Source: Bdellovibrionia bacterium
GTDB taxonomy: Bacteria > Bdellovibrionota > Bdellovibrionia > Bdellovibrionales > JAGQZY01
Assembly (NCBI GenBank): GCA_030424715.1
Contig: JAUHWH010000003.1
Span: 132,148-196,147 of the forward strand
Length of the DNA stretch: 64,000 nucleotides
Direction: 5' to 3'
Under the pieces are notes generated by a model that did not search any database, was not told the DNA's origin, and saw only the letters and a list, made by a program, of their open reading frames with translations. Shown here one piece after another: positions 53,210-62,058 of the stretch. Position 1 is the first letter of the stretch. Each line of letters opens with the position of its first letter. The translations under genes were made by a program, and so were the position numbers.

Positions 53210-53959
53210 TTCGTCCTCAACCACCTCAATAACCCATGCCGGATCGTCCACACAAAGGTCGTGACCAGCACTGGGGTGAGTGTGCAGTGGCAATTGCCAA
53301 CGCTCCGCCAGGGCCTCTGAACAAGCTGGGCTCACCATCTTATCTTCTTTCGAATTCAAGACCAGCACAGGGACGTCAGGCTTGGCGTCGGCCAACCGAT
53401 AGCGGGCGGCTGCGATCAATTGGCGAAAAAAGTTTTTTACTGCCATCGGGCGCTCACGGGCAATCTCGGCCCACTCCTCACTGATTCTTTCATGCTTTTC
53501 TGAAGCCTGACTGACCATTTTTAAAACTTCACGCTCACGCTCCTCTAAACTTTTAGAACGACCGATTTTAAGAAACTGCTTAAAGGCATGCAGTTGTAAA
53601 CGATGTAAGAGCGGCGACAGATTGGCGAAACTTGTGTTCATTACAAAAGCCGCGGCAAAGCGTCGGGGCTGGCGCTGTACCATCTCAACGGCCACCATTG
53701 ACCCCATAGAGACGGAGAGCAACACTTTCGCAGCCGACGAGGACTCATCCAATTGTGAGAGAAGAAACTCAGCGTTCTCCTCGATCGAGAGAGGGCTCGT
53801 GAGTTTGCGGTATTTTCCAGTCCCAAGCAGATCCAGGCAATGGACGGACTGCACAAAACTCTGTGACTCAAGGGCCGGCACAAAGTCTCCCCAGTGCCCG
53901 GCCTCGCGGCCCAAACCGCGAATAAGATAAATATCAACAGGCGACATTGTGTGATCCAT
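53165..53959 (-). CDS. Alpha/beta hydrolase
   Basis: 264 residues with an alpha/beta-hydrolase fold. The nucleophile is S84 in SVSMGSM, the acid Asp in NSKEDKMVS and the histidine in SAGHDLC. The N-terminal RGLGREAGHW gives the oxyanion turn. Substrate unknown; an esterase or thioesterase-like action is likely. The start may be at 53959 or 53947; either overlaps the upstream carboxypeptidase-like gene. It is third in the mutM operon, and its end overlaps the convergent gene by 45 nt. Confidence 0.85.
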   Translation of the reverse strand: MDHTMSPVDIYLIRGLGREAGHWGDFVPALESQSFVQSVHCLDLLGTGKYRKLTSPLSIEENAEFLLSQLDESSSAAKVLLSVSMGSMVAVEMVQRQPRRFAAAFVMNTSFANLSPLLHRLQLHAFKQFLKIGRSKSLEEREREVLKMVSQASEKHERISEEWAEIARERPMAVKNFFRQLIAAARYRLADAKPDVPVLVLNSKEDKMVSPACSEALAERWQLPLHTHPSAGHDLCVDDPAWVIEVVEDELRALSAGTVDSLDQ

Positions 53960-54980
53960 TAAACCAAAGGTTTAAGGCTTCAAACCGCCATATATTACGT
54001 TGCTCATCGTTCATCTTAATCCAATCACTGGACAAAACGGCTCGATGCAAAAAGTCCATGAAAGTTTTTTGATCGCGCAACACCCGAGCTTGTCGGTGGG
54101 GTAATATAGGATTAAAAACCCCAAGCGCTCCCAGTATTTGTTTGGGGTTCTTGCGAATCCACTTCCACGATCCTAGCTCAAGAGTCAGAGGAAAGAAAAA
54201 CTGATCGGTTTTGTTCTCAAAATGAACGTCAAAAAGGTAATCCCAAAAGTCACCATGGGTGGTGTATTGGATCGACTGCGGTTCAACGGCATAGGCATGA
54301 TTGGGATATGTTTTGTTCAGCAGCTCACGAAAGGCGTAAGCTTCAACAAAGTATGGGAAAGGCTTTTTGGTTCGAGCATAGGGAAACCACAATCGGTCAT
54401 CAGCCCCGAACCCAGAGTGCACATCCAAACAAATGGACACCTTAGCTGGCAGAACCCTTTCTTTGAGGAAATCAAAAAGCACCTGATTCTCCACTTCCAT
54501 TCCATCGGCTAAAGCTCCGCGGTAAAAGGGGATTTTCGGTGAAAGTCGATGCCCGCCGTACAAAAAGCGGGTGGCTTCTTCGGAGAACACCGGAGCGTTA
54601 CGCATCAGATCCACATTGTTACCGTTCGAACGAGAGCGGCGAAACATGCCCACCGGATTGAGAATCGGAACAAAGATCAACCGCGAGTGAGCCAAACGGT
54701 CTTTCAAAGTTTGGTCCCAACTGAGGAGTTCAATCACCGTCCGCAGGGTCGAGATCACAACCATGGAGCCAATGCGCTCAAGGCCATGAACACCCCCCAC
54801 CATTGTGAAACAGGGTGATGTCGGGTCTTCACTACCAATTTCGATGGAGTGAATCGGAAAAACATGATCTTCATATGGGATCTCAGCTAAGACGTTGACC
54901 CTGGCTTCGGGACCCAGCTTTTCTATTAACCCCTCTAACTCGACCAGTTCGGGGATACGGCTTTCAAGAACTTTGCGCAC
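53934..54980 (-). CDS. M14-type zinc carboxypeptidase-like protein
   Basis: 348 residues from GTG at 54980, with GAGGT before it. The zinc ligands of the M14 fold are H65 and E68 in GGVHGLERIG and H188 in LDVHSG, with the catalytic glutamate E268 in LTLELGSW. The RRSRSNGNNVDLMRN stretch supplies substrate-binding residues. It lacks a signal peptide, so it acts in the cytoplasm, perhaps on murein peptides or acylated amino acids (MpaA or succinylglutamate desuccinylase-like). It lies 28 nt after mutM and overlaps the hydrolase gene by 26 nt. Confidence 0.85.
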   Translation of the reverse strand: MRKVLESRIPELVELEGLIEKLGPEARVNVLAEIPYEDHVFPIHSIEIGSEDPTSPCFTMVGGVHGLERIGSMVVISTLRTVIELLSWDQTLKDRLAHSRLIFVPILNPVGMFRRSRSNGNNVDLMRNAPVFSEEATRFLYGGHRLSPKIPFYRGALADGMEVENQVLFDFLKERVLPAKVSICLDVHSGFGADDRLWFPYARTKKPFPYFVEAYAFRELLNKTYPNHAYAVEPQSIQYTTHGDFWDYLFDVHFENKTDQFFFPLTLELGSWKWIRKNPKQILGALGVFNPILPHRQARVLRDQKTFMDFLHRAVLSSDWIKMNDEQRNIWRFEALNLWFNGSHNVAC

Positions 54981-55008
54981 AATTAACCTCGCGTAAGGTT
55001 TTATTATA

Positions 55009-55830
55009 CTATAGTTTCTGACAGCGAGGACACCAAAAACTGCTACGCCCGACGATGGCTTGGCTTTGGATCATGGTCCCACAGAAATGACACTCTTCAA
55101 GACCTCGCCCATAGACGAGTAGAAAGTTTTGAAAATAGCCACTCGATCCACCCGCCTGCTTAAAATCGCTAATGGTGGTGCCTCCACAGAAAATAGCCTC
55201 GTTTAACACATCTTTAATCGCCCGCACCAGTTGCTCGGCCTTTTTACGGGTCAACTTGTGGGCGAGGAGCTTCGGGTGGATGCCTGCCATGTACAGGGCT
55301 TCGCTGGCGTAGATGTTTCCAACTCCAACAACAACCTCTTGGTTCATGATAAAGGTCTTTATACTGGTTTTCCGGCCCCGTGATTTTTCATAAAGGTAGG
55401 CAGCGGAAAACTCATCCCCATCGACAGGTTCTGGCCCCAAGTGGCTGAACCGAAAGTGGTTTTCGAGATCGTTCTTATTAACAACTTCAAAAAAACCAAA
55501 GCGGCGGGGGTCATGATAGGTCAGCACCCGGTTGGATTTTAGCTTTAAGCGAACGTGGTCGTGTTTTTTCGATTCGTTCTCAATTCGCCAACTGCCCGTC
55601 ATCCCCAAGTGAGACAGGAGGTAATGACGATCCAGCTCAAACAAAAGATACTTAGCCCGCCGGCGCACACTGTGGAGGTGCTGACCCTTCACTTGATCAA
55701 GATCGTCTAAATTGCATGAAAACCTCAGCTTTTGGGCGCTCATCTCAACCCCAAGCAAACGCTCTCCGGGCAGATCTAGAATCTGCTCAAGGCCACGCTT
55801 GACGGTCTCAACCTCGGGTAGTTCAGGCAT
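55009..55830 (-). CDS. mutM: Formamidopyrimidine-DNA glycosylase
   Basis: DNA repair enzyme that removes oxidised purines such as 8-oxoguanine. The N-terminal MPELPEVE has the catalytic Pro2 and Glu3, and the C-terminal zinc finger is intact (CHFCGTMI... WCPRCQ). The conserved NQEVVVGVGNIYASEAL segment is also present. At 273 residues it is full length. First gene of an operon with the carboxypeptidase-like and hydrolase genes; no functional tie to them is obvious. Confidence 0.96.
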   Translation of the reverse strand: MPELPEVETVKRGLEQILDLPGERLLGVEMSAQKLRFSCNLDDLDQVKGQHLHSVRRRAKYLLFELDRHYLLSHLGMTGSWRIENESKKHDHVRLKLKSNRVLTYHDPRRFGFFEVVNKNDLENHFRFSHLGPEPVDGDEFSAAYLYEKSRGRKTSIKTFIMNQEVVVGVGNIYASEALYMAGIHPKLLAHKLTRKKAEQLVRAIKDVLNEAIFCGGTTISDFKQAGGSSGYFQNFLLVYGRGLEECHFCGTMIQSQAIVGRSSFWCPRCQKL

Positions 55831-56335
55831 TGGGCTCCTCTGACAATAACGAAATTACATGAACCTTCGTCCTTATGTTCGAACCCGCTTTTACCAGCCG
55901 CCAATGCTCATAGCCAGCTTATTTCATACTGCATGATGAGTCGGAGTGACGAACTCGAAAAGCAAATTTTTTCAAGGACACTAATATTTATTTTGCACCG
56001 ACATGAATACTGGAAGACCCGTGAAACCTATTTTCTCAAACTCTTTTGCTCCTATGGATAAAATCTTTTCATAATTGCTCAATGCCTTGCACAACCAGCA
56101 ATGTTGAGATCTGTACCCATGCCGACCGGATCGCGTCAGCCAATCGTCATAACGAACCCAAAGGGTGATTATGACGCCTCAGAAGAAATATGCAGCGCTT
56201 AAAAACTTCGTCATCGAGTACTGCACGACGGATGTGTACTTTTTTACACACCATTTTTTTTGACGGAGCCGGGCCAAGTCCCGTACCAATGGGTCTCAAA
56301 CGAACAACAACAAAGCTCAATTAAGGAGGGTTTTT
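55831..56335. other. 505-nt gene-free interval with a terminator-like hairpin
   Basis: No convincing gene. A 30-codon frame (56171-56263) follows an AAGGGTG but has no other support. TGTGTA (56233-56238) pairs with TACACA (56245-56250), followed by CCATTTTTTTT, the form of a Rho-independent terminator on the plus strand. This may mark the end of a small RNA from this interval. Confidence 0.4.
56233..56261 (+). terminator. Terminator-like hairpin with T run
   Basis: A 6-bp TGTGTA/TACACA stem with a T-rich 6-nt loop is followed by eight Ts. The upstream transcript it would end is not identified. Confidence 0.45.
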
Positions 56336-56773
56336 ATGAAAAAAGTAGTATTTTTGGTGACTCTATTGGCATCAATGACAGCAATGGCTGGCGGATTTTC
56401 TTCTGTTTCAAAAATTCAATTTCAAGCGGGTGATGCTTGGATCAACGCAGACAAAGTTTGCCAAGATTCTGGATACCTCTATCTCAAAAGCGGTGAGCTT
56501 TTCAGAATGCTTGATGTCGATGATAACAAAGCCGAAGGAGAGTTCTACAAGCCAATGGTACAACCTGTAAGCAGCTCAAAACAAGTTTGCATGGTCTTCG
56601 CCGTTCGCGCCGGTGAGTGTGTTGAGTACGCTAAAACAAACTTTACTCAAGACTCCTACACTGTAAAAACATACAGCAGCCAGCACTACATGGAGAACGA
56701 CTACAACCCTATGTCTGTAGAAACAAAATCAATCGATCTTTGTCCTTCAGCAATGGCCACTCCAGCTCTATAA
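56336..56773 (+). CDS. Small exported protein of unknown function
   Basis: 145 residues with a signal peptide ending at AMA (18). Four cysteines in the mature part (DKVCQD, KQVCMVF, GECVEY and DLCPS) could form two disulfides. The ribosome site AAGGAGGG is near-perfect and a strong terminator follows, so it is probably well expressed as a single-gene unit. Family unknown. Confidence 0.72.
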   Translation: MKKVVFLVTLLASMTAMAGGFSSVSKIQFQAGDAWINADKVCQDSGYLYLKSGELFRMLDVDDNKAEGEFYKPMVQPVSSSKQVCMVFAVRAGECVEYAKTNFTQDSYTVKTYSSQHYMENDYNPMSVETKSIDLCPSAMATPAL

Positions 56774-56788
56774 TCTAGTTTAAAATAC

Positions 56789-56822
56789 AAAACACCTCTC
56801 AGCATTGAGAGGTGTTTTTTTT
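56789..56822 (+). terminator. Strong Rho-independent terminator
   Basis: AACACCTCTCA (56791-56801) pairs with TGAGAGGTGTT (56806-56816) around GCAT, followed by a T run. It ends the transcript of the small exported protein at 56336. Confidence 0.85.
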
Positions 56823-56876
56823 CGATAAGCAAATTTTAAAGCCCCGATTTCAATTCTGTTCTTCAAGGAGTTCTTA

Positions 56877-57821
56877 ATGCAACTCGTGTCTGTTTTAATC
56901 TTCTCATTGATATTTATTAACTCCACTCAAGCTAAGATTTCAGGCTTGCAGGGCTTTTACCAAAGAAAGATTTTCAAAGCTCGCTCAATTCTTGAAACTC
57001 AAGGTCACCTTGAACCGACAGCAAACTGTTCCGAGACAAATAGAAACATCTCAATCACTCTCGCCTTCGGCTACATGGACGTCAGTGCTGGACAAGATAT
57101 TATAGACTCACAGACCTCTTTGTACGGCCGCGGAGCTGTGCTCGATGGAGACTCAAGACAGGCTATGGAAACCATGTTAATGGCCCCATGCAAGGTCCTA
57201 TCAGGGGGCAGTCAGGCCCAGGGTTGTGGCTTCAAAAAATCAAGAGGCCGCCTGGTCAAAACCCTCGTCAATCCAATCACAGGGCAGCGTTACTCAGCAT
57301 CGATCCAACTGGTCTCAGCGTCAGTGACCGCGGATGATCATACCAATCGCACCCGATTCAAAGCACAGCAGATCAAAAAGTCCAGATCAACCAAAAGTCG
57401 TTTTTTATCAGCTATTGCGACCGATGATGTTGTCATTTATTTGGGGCATGCACGCAGCGGTGGAGGCCCAGACTTTGAACCTCCGGTGATGACTTCATCG
57501 AATCGAGTGAACTATTCTCACTATCGATCGACACAAGAAGGCATTCGAAGTTTACTAGGGGCTCTACAGAGCAATCGAAAGAAGCCACAAGTCATCGGCT
57601 TGCTCGCATGCAAAAGCGCCAACTTGTTCGCAAGGTCGGTGAAGCGTGTCGCCCCAACGAGTCGCGTGGTCACCGCCGATCATCTTTTTGACTACAGCGA
57701 TATTGTACCCACAGCATATGCTATTATCGAGAGCACTCTCGCCAACCAATGCGGCAACTCATTTAAAAAAACGGCTAGCGCTCCACTTGGTAAAAAAGCG
57801 AGACATCTTTCCTTTCATTGA
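56877..57821 (+). CDS. Exported protein with a possible clan-CD (caspase-like) His/Cys pair
   Basis: 314 residues: signal peptide ending at TQA (about 19), then a domain of unknown family. H191 lies in DVVIYLGHARSGGG and C245 in VIGLLACKSANLF. A strand ending in GH followed some 50 residues later by a strand ending in a cysteine is the pattern of caspase-like clan-CD peptidases, so a protease or related hydrolase is possible. This is motif reading only. The mature N-terminal part is basic and contains several other cysteines (three within 86-120). AAGGAG precedes ATG at 56877. Confidence 0.65.
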   Translation: MQLVSVLIFSLIFINSTQAKISGLQGFYQRKIFKARSILETQGHLEPTANCSETNRNISITLAFGYMDVSAGQDIIDSQTSLYGRGAVLDGDSRQAMETMLMAPCKVLSGGSQAQGCGFKKSRGRLVKTLVNPITGQRYSASIQLVSASVTADDHTNRTRFKAQQIKKSRSTKSRFLSAIATDDVVIYLGHARSGGGPDFEPPVMTSSNRVNYSHYRSTQEGIRSLLGALQSNRKKPQVIGLLACKSANLFARSVKRVAPTSRVVTADHLFDYSDIVPTAYAIIESTLANQCGNSFKKTASAPLGKKARHLSFH

Positions 57822-57928
57822 AGGTGCTCCACAACGCCTTGTAATAGTTTCAATCTGAATGCAAGCGATCTGTGGATTTATGAAGAAGACTCAATAATTT
57901 TTAGATCTTCTATGTTACGCTGTAGGGC

Positions 57929-59026
57929 ATGAAGCAATATATCCAAAATTTCAAAGTGTATCGTAGTCATCTTGAACTACGACAAGAAGACGCCGTTAAA
58001 TGGTTGGCGGCCTATCAAAACTTTGAAAATTTAGATCATTACGATCGATATGCTGTAAAGCCGGAACACATTAATTCTAGACACATTTATGCTGAAGGCA
58101 TAGGCAATTTACCCTTTGAAGGAGCCCCTCTTTATTCATTAGATGAAGCTGAAAAGCCAACGCTGGATAAACGTTCAGAGCATGCCCAAGCAAAAGTTAT
58201 AGAGATTCTGCGAGACCTTTATAACGGAGAAAGTGAAGCTCCGGATTATTTGAATCATGTCAGCTGTACACATTACCAATCACCTTCAGCGGCTCAACTG
58301 ATGGTTCTACAAAAAGCGTGGTTTCAAAGAACGGCTGTCACTCACCTTTATCATATGGGTTGCTACGCGGCTCTCCCTGCCATTCGGGTTTCTAAGGCGT
58401 ATATCGCCGAGGGCTGTAACCATGTCGACATTGTACACACTGAGCTGTGCACATTTCATTTGGACAGAGACGACCCTCGACCGAGCCAAACAGTCATGAA
58501 CACTTTGTTTGCTGACGGAGCGATCAGGTACTCGGTAACCAGTGAGCAACATTTTGAGCTCAAAAAGCAAGCGGGCTTTGAAATCATCGCTCAAAAAGAA
58601 ATTATAGTACCGAAATCTGAAAAAGAAATGACCTGGAAACCAGGCGACCATGGCTTTGTCATGACTTTGAGCCGTAAAGTTCCATTACTATTAGCAAAAA
58701 ATATCGAAACTTTTATGCGAGAGATCTTTACCCAGGCCGGATTGGATTTTGACGACGACAAGGATGACGTGGTCTTTGCTGTGCACCCTGGTGGACCAAA
58801 GATCATTGAGCTCGTAGAAAAATTTCTGAAGTTAAAAGCCGATCAAGTTAAACATTCCAAAGAAATCTTAAGAACGAGAGGAAACATGTCCTCTGCAACA
58901 ATCCCATATATCTGGAGCGAGATTCTGCAAGACGAAGATGTGAAAGCAGGCACCTATGTAGCAACCGTCGCTTTTGGACCAGGATTAACATTAACAGGAG
59001 CCATTTTAAAATTATGCAGATACTAA
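57929..59026 (+). CDS. Type III polyketide synthase
   Basis: 365-residue chalcone/stilbene-synthase-like enzyme, a homodimer that extends an acyl-CoA starter with malonyl-CoA and cyclises the product. The triad is complete: C145 in HMGCYAALPA, H286 in FAVHPGGPK and N319 in RGNMSSATIP. The GFGPG-type loop is present as FGPGLTLTG. In bacteria such enzymes mostly make alkylpyrones or alkylresorcinols from fatty acyl starters. The start of the membrane protein gene lies inside its end (13-nt overlap), so it leads a three-gene coupled operon. The starter acyl group cannot be told from sequence. Confidence 0.93.
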   Translation: MKQYIQNFKVYRSHLELRQEDAVKWLAAYQNFENLDHYDRYAVKPEHINSRHIYAEGIGNLPFEGAPLYSLDEAEKPTLDKRSEHAQAKVIEILRDLYNGESEAPDYLNHVSCTHYQSPSAAQLMVLQKAWFQRTAVTHLYHMGCYAALPAIRVSKAYIAEGCNHVDIVHTELCTFHLDRDDPRPSQTVMNTLFADGAIRYSVTSEQHFELKKQAGFEIIAQKEIIVPKSEKEMTWKPGDHGFVMTLSRKVPLLLAKNIETFMREIFTQAGLDFDDDKDDVVFAVHPGGPKIIELVEKFLKLKADQVKHSKEILRTRGNMSSATIPYIWSEILQDEDVKAGTYVATVAFGPGLTLTGAILKLCRY

Positions 59027-59469
59027 TTGTGGGTCTATGGCTGCTTCAAGGGTCTTTGATGTTTGTTGATGAGTTCAAATTTCACCGAGAAAGAGGTTTA
59101 AAAAAATGGGAGAGATTAGGCCACCCTATTGATTCTTTGTTTTTCTTAATTCCTTTTCTATACACAATGACCTACATCGACACTCAATCGCAAAACTTAT
59201 ATAGTTTTATCGGACTCTGCGGCCTTTCATGCCTGACCGTGACAAAAGACGAATTCATCCACGCTGAAGAATGTGCTGCGAGTGAGCACTGGCTGCATTC
59301 AGTGCTTTTCATTATCCATCCGGTTGCCCTTTTTGGTTTATGGTTGGCGTGGAAAAACAACTTTCAGTCTATCATTCAAGTACAGTCGACAATCATCTTT
59401 TTATTTATGCTGTATCAGATTATTTACTGGAACTTTGGCGTTGGAGCTCAAAATGAAGCCGAAAGTTAA
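59014..59469 (+). CDS. Histidine-rich membrane protein of a polyketide operon
   Basis: 151 residues with four membrane helices. Polar loops carry conserved-looking ligands: DEFKFHRERGLKKWERLGHP after the first helix and DEFIHAEECAASEHWLH near 85-100, a spacing suggestive of a metal site. The sequence type recurs, as far as I recall, beside other bacterial type III polyketide synthases, but I cannot check this here. An oxidoreductase or membrane-bound tailoring enzyme is inferred. It overlaps both flanking genes (13 and 17 nt). Confidence 0.75.
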   Translation: MQILIVGLWLLQGSLMFVDEFKFHRERGLKKWERLGHPIDSLFFLIPFLYTMTYIDTQSQNLYSFIGLCGLSCLTVTKDEFIHAEECAASEHWLHSVLFIIHPVALFGLWLAWKNNFQSIIQVQSTIIFLFMLYQIIYWNFGVGAQNEAES

Positions 59470-60193
59470 TAACGATTACTATAACCATCTCGGCCAAAAT
59501 TGGTACGATGCTGACGATGACCCTATAGCTGTTTTGAGAGCGGAGCAACGAGCAAAAAACCCTTGGGTTGAACAGATTATCAATAAAAACTTCAAAACTA
59601 AAAACCTGCGTATCGCCGACATTGGCTGTGGAGGTGGGTTCTTAACCAACTATTTGTCTTTAAGGTACTCCCATGTTTTTGGACTAGACGCTTCAGAATC
59701 CAGCCTTGCTGTAGCTCAGTCAAAAGATTCAACCAGTAATGTAGAGTACGTCGTCGGAGACGCATACAACCTCCCCTACCAAACGGCTTCAATGGACGTT
59801 GTCTGTGCCATGGATTTTTTAGAACATGTCGAAAGACCTCACGATGTGATTGCCGAGTGCTCAAGAGTGCTAAAGCCCGATGGCTTGTTTTTCTTTCATA
59901 CCTTCAATCGAAATTTTGCGTCATGGCTAATAGTGATTAAATTCATGGAATGGTTTGTCCCCAATACTCCGAAAAATCTACATGTCTTGCATTTATTTAT
60001 AAAGCCAAGTGAGCTGAAAGCCATGATGCTGCTAAATAATTTAAAAACCAAAGAAATTGTTGGAATCGGACCACGTTTTAACTTTGGATTTTTAAAGTCT
60101 ATTCTTGCTCGAAAAGTAAAGCCTGGCTTTTCCTTTAACGTTGGCGGACCACCTCTTTTGGGCTACATGGGATTTTCAAAAAAACAACGTTAA
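59453..60193 (+). CDS. SAM-dependent methyltransferase, UbiG-like
   Basis: 246 residues from ATG at 59453 (TTGGAG before it); a longer frame from 59273 only covers the overlapping gene. Motif I is ADIGCGGGFL near residue 55, followed by the acidic GLDAS strand and the GDAYNLPY element. The C-terminal part resembles the O-methyltransferase UbiG. It should methylate the polyketide product. Third gene of the operon, overlapping the membrane protein gene by 17 nt. Confidence 0.9.
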   Translation: MKPKVNNDYYNHLGQNWYDADDDPIAVLRAEQRAKNPWVEQIINKNFKTKNLRIADIGCGGGFLTNYLSLRYSHVFGLDASESSLAVAQSKDSTSNVEYVVGDAYNLPYQTASMDVVCAMDFLEHVERPHDVIAECSRVLKPDGLFFFHTFNRNFASWLIVIKFMEWFVPNTPKNLHVLHLFIKPSELKAMMLLNNLKTKEIVGIGPRFNFGFLKSILARKVKPGFSFNVGGPPLLGYMGFSKKQR

Positions 60194-60665
60194 CTCCGTT
60201 AGTTCGACCACGATGTTTCTTGCCTGGAATTTTGAACAATGGCAGCAGGAATGCCCTGTGACTGACTAGGACTTAAGGCCCAATTTTCTTAGTTTTCAGG
60301 AGGACCGACTTTGTTAAAACCGAGTACGTCCTATTTCAAGGAACATTGTCGTGGTTTCTGAATTCCTCTCAAAAAATTAATACGATGAGATGCTCATCAA
60401 AGCCATGCTCTGGGCGCAAGGAGGATAAAAGCTTTTCAAAACTAGCAATCCCCTTCCCTTACCAAAAGGGACTCGGTTTTCTTAAAGGGGCCACGGCATG
60501 CGAAGCTGTACAGCTCCGTTTGTGGCTGCACCGAAGGCCTTGCTTTCGTGAGGAAATCTTATGTAACAATAACTTATGCAAATACAGACTGCAGGTGAAG
60601 TTGCTAAGACATCATTTTCGCTTGCTATTTAAGGAGAAAGTCCAGCGACAACAAGATCGTTTTAA
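60194..60665. other. Gene-poor interval after the polyketide operon
   Basis: Only an open frame of 107 codons at 60346 is present, with cysteine/arginine-rich, unpatterned sequence and no ribosome site, and I do not believe it. The interval contains a palindromic AGCTGTACAGCT and several short GC-rich blocks, but no structure I can name. It may be a decayed gene. Confidence 0.35.
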
Positions 60666-60821
60666 GTGAGCTATTGTTGTGCCATAATTAATGAAAATGA
60701 GAATGAAGTGCAAATGAAAGAAGAGGGCGCGGCTGGTTCAATGACAGAAAAAAAGATTTTTCATCCAATACGAGAGGCTTATGTCAGTGACCCGATACTT
60801 TCTCCTCATTTTGAAGTCTAG
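60666..60821 (+). CDS. Possible small protein of unknown function
   Basis: A 51-codon frame from GTG at 60666 (an ATG at 60714 is also possible), rich in Glu and Asn at the start and ending LSPHFEV. It lies 17 nt before the pilin-like gene and might be coupled to it. No ribosome site of note. Weakly supported. Confidence 0.25.
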   Translation: MSYCCAIINENENEVQMKEEGAAGSMTEKKIFHPIREAYVSDPILSPHFEV

Positions 60822-60838
60822 GGTAAGAGAGGTTAATT

Positions 60839-61225
60839 ATGAAAAAGAAAGTCGCTTTGATTGTATTAGTTTTATCAGTGGTGGGAGTAGGCTTAGGTTA
60901 TCGTTCTTATAGAAATTTTATGAAAAATGCGATGAACAAAGAAGCTCTAGCTTTGATTAATGGAGTTTCTGCTTCTGCTGAGGCAGCTAAAGCAGAGATA
61001 GGGTATTACCCTAAAACATTTGCCGAGATTGGCTTTCAGCCGGCTGGAGAACTTAATGTGGTTGTAAAATATTTGTCTAGCCGTGACGCTTTCAAAGTAA
61101 GTGCCCGACATAAAAAAACTGGTTATGCAGTTTCAAAAGACTCAGGTGGAAAAGTCTACCAAAAAGATATTTTAGAAAACTCGCCAAATGTTCAACTGCT
61201 AGGTCAAAAGCTGGGATATCAATAA
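60839..61225 (+). CDS. Membrane-anchored pilin-like protein
   Basis: 128 residues: one N-terminal hydrophobic helix (about 5-22), then an amphipathic helix and a small beta domain with YYPKTFAEIGF, the kind of layout seen in type IV pilin-like proteins. The consensus prepilin cleavage site GFTLxE is not present, so assembly into a pilus is doubtful. AGAGAGG precedes the start. Family unproven. Confidence 0.65.
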   Translation: MKKKVALIVLVLSVVGVGLGYRSYRNFMKNAMNKEALALINGVSASAEAAKAEIGYYPKTFAEIGFQPAGELNVVVKYLSSRDAFKVSARHKKTGYAVSKDSGGKVYQKDILENSPNVQLLGQKLGYQ

Positions 61226-61322
61226 AAAAAGTAATGTCCCTTTTTATGGCAGCGATGGGCGCCCCCCCCTATTCTTTGTCAGGGCAATCAGGGTCGTATT
61301 GCATGAAGCCGTTAACATATAA

Positions 61323-61562
61323 TCATTCTCTTAAGTAGATTCCGCTGGGGTTTTCATATCCGGAGAAGAGTGCGGGTTTTGACGACATTTGATACAGTGA
61401 GCGGCAACCCTCCGGAGTCAATGAAAACCTTTCCATAGTGGCGGGAAACCCAACGAGGGTTAGGTGTTGTGTAAATTTGTGCACATTAAGTCCAACAAGA
61501 TTGGGTGTTAGAGCAAGATGATTCACATAGTCTACCGAAATGGGAAACAGCTCTTCGAACAT
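61323..61562 (-). CDS. Doubtful reading frame antisense to the DUF4112 gene start
   Basis: A minus-strand frame whose part below 61540 is not covered by another gene encodes plausible protein sequence (TPEGCRSLYQMSSKPALFSG). The upper end overlaps the 5' end of the DUF4112 gene. No ribosome site. It may be a gene remnant or chance. Confidence 0.25.
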   Translation of the reverse strand: MFEELFPISVDYVNHLALTPNLVGLNVHKFTQHLTLVGFPATMERFSLTPEGCRSLYQMSSKPALFSGYENPSGIYLRE

Positions 61563-62040
61563 ACAAGGAGCCGACCAAGCCGATGGCACCAGCGGCATTG
61601 CCTCTTTGGCGCATTGGTTGGACAGTAAGTATAAAACACCTTTTGGTCTTAGAATCGGTTTCGACGGCATCATTGGGTTGATACCAGGAATTGGGGATGC
61701 CTTTACGGCCTCTCTATCGCTCTATATAATTTTTAAAGTCGCTATGGCGGGATACCCTCGATCAATTTTGATCAGAATGCTCGGCAACGTGGCACTTGAG
61801 AACGTGATCGGTACGATACCGATTGTGGGCTCGATTTTTGACTTCTTCTGGAAGGCCAACTCTCGAAATATCAAACTGCTCCGTGAGTTCGATAGCCAAG
61901 GGACTGCACCTACAACGCGCTCACCTCTTTTTTATATTTTAGTTATTTTCTTCACATTAACCGCCTTGGCCTTGCTTCTCGGGTTGTCAGTTTATCTCGC
62001 CTACTGGCTTATCATATCATTGGTGCAGGGACTCTCATGA
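61540..62040 (+). CDS. DUF4112 membrane protein
   Basis: 166 residues with the DUF4112 core LAHWLDSKYKTPFGLRIGFDGIIGLIPGIGD near residues 22-52 and three membrane helices. ATG at 61540 is the first start after an in-frame stop, though an AAGGAG element lies out of frame just downstream. Function of the family is unknown. It ends 18 nt before the NADH dehydrogenase gene and is probably cotranscribed with it. Confidence 0.85.
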   Translation: MGNSSSNIQGADQADGTSGIASLAHWLDSKYKTPFGLRIGFDGIIGLIPGIGDAFTASLSLYIIFKVAMAGYPRSILIRMLGNVALENVIGTIPIVGSIFDFFWKANSRNIKLLREFDSQGTAPTTRSPLFYILVIFFTLTALALLLGLSVYLAYWLIISLVQGLS

Positions 62041-62058
62041 GAAAAGGGAAAGTGAAAT

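Noticed and set aside
56171-56263. 30-codon frame after AAGGGTG
   Set aside because: It runs through a terminator-like hairpin and T run; coding potential too weak to call.
60346-60669. 107-codon plus-strand frame
   Set aside because: Cys/Arg/His-rich with no pattern, no ribosome site and no neighbour relation; composition looks non-coding.
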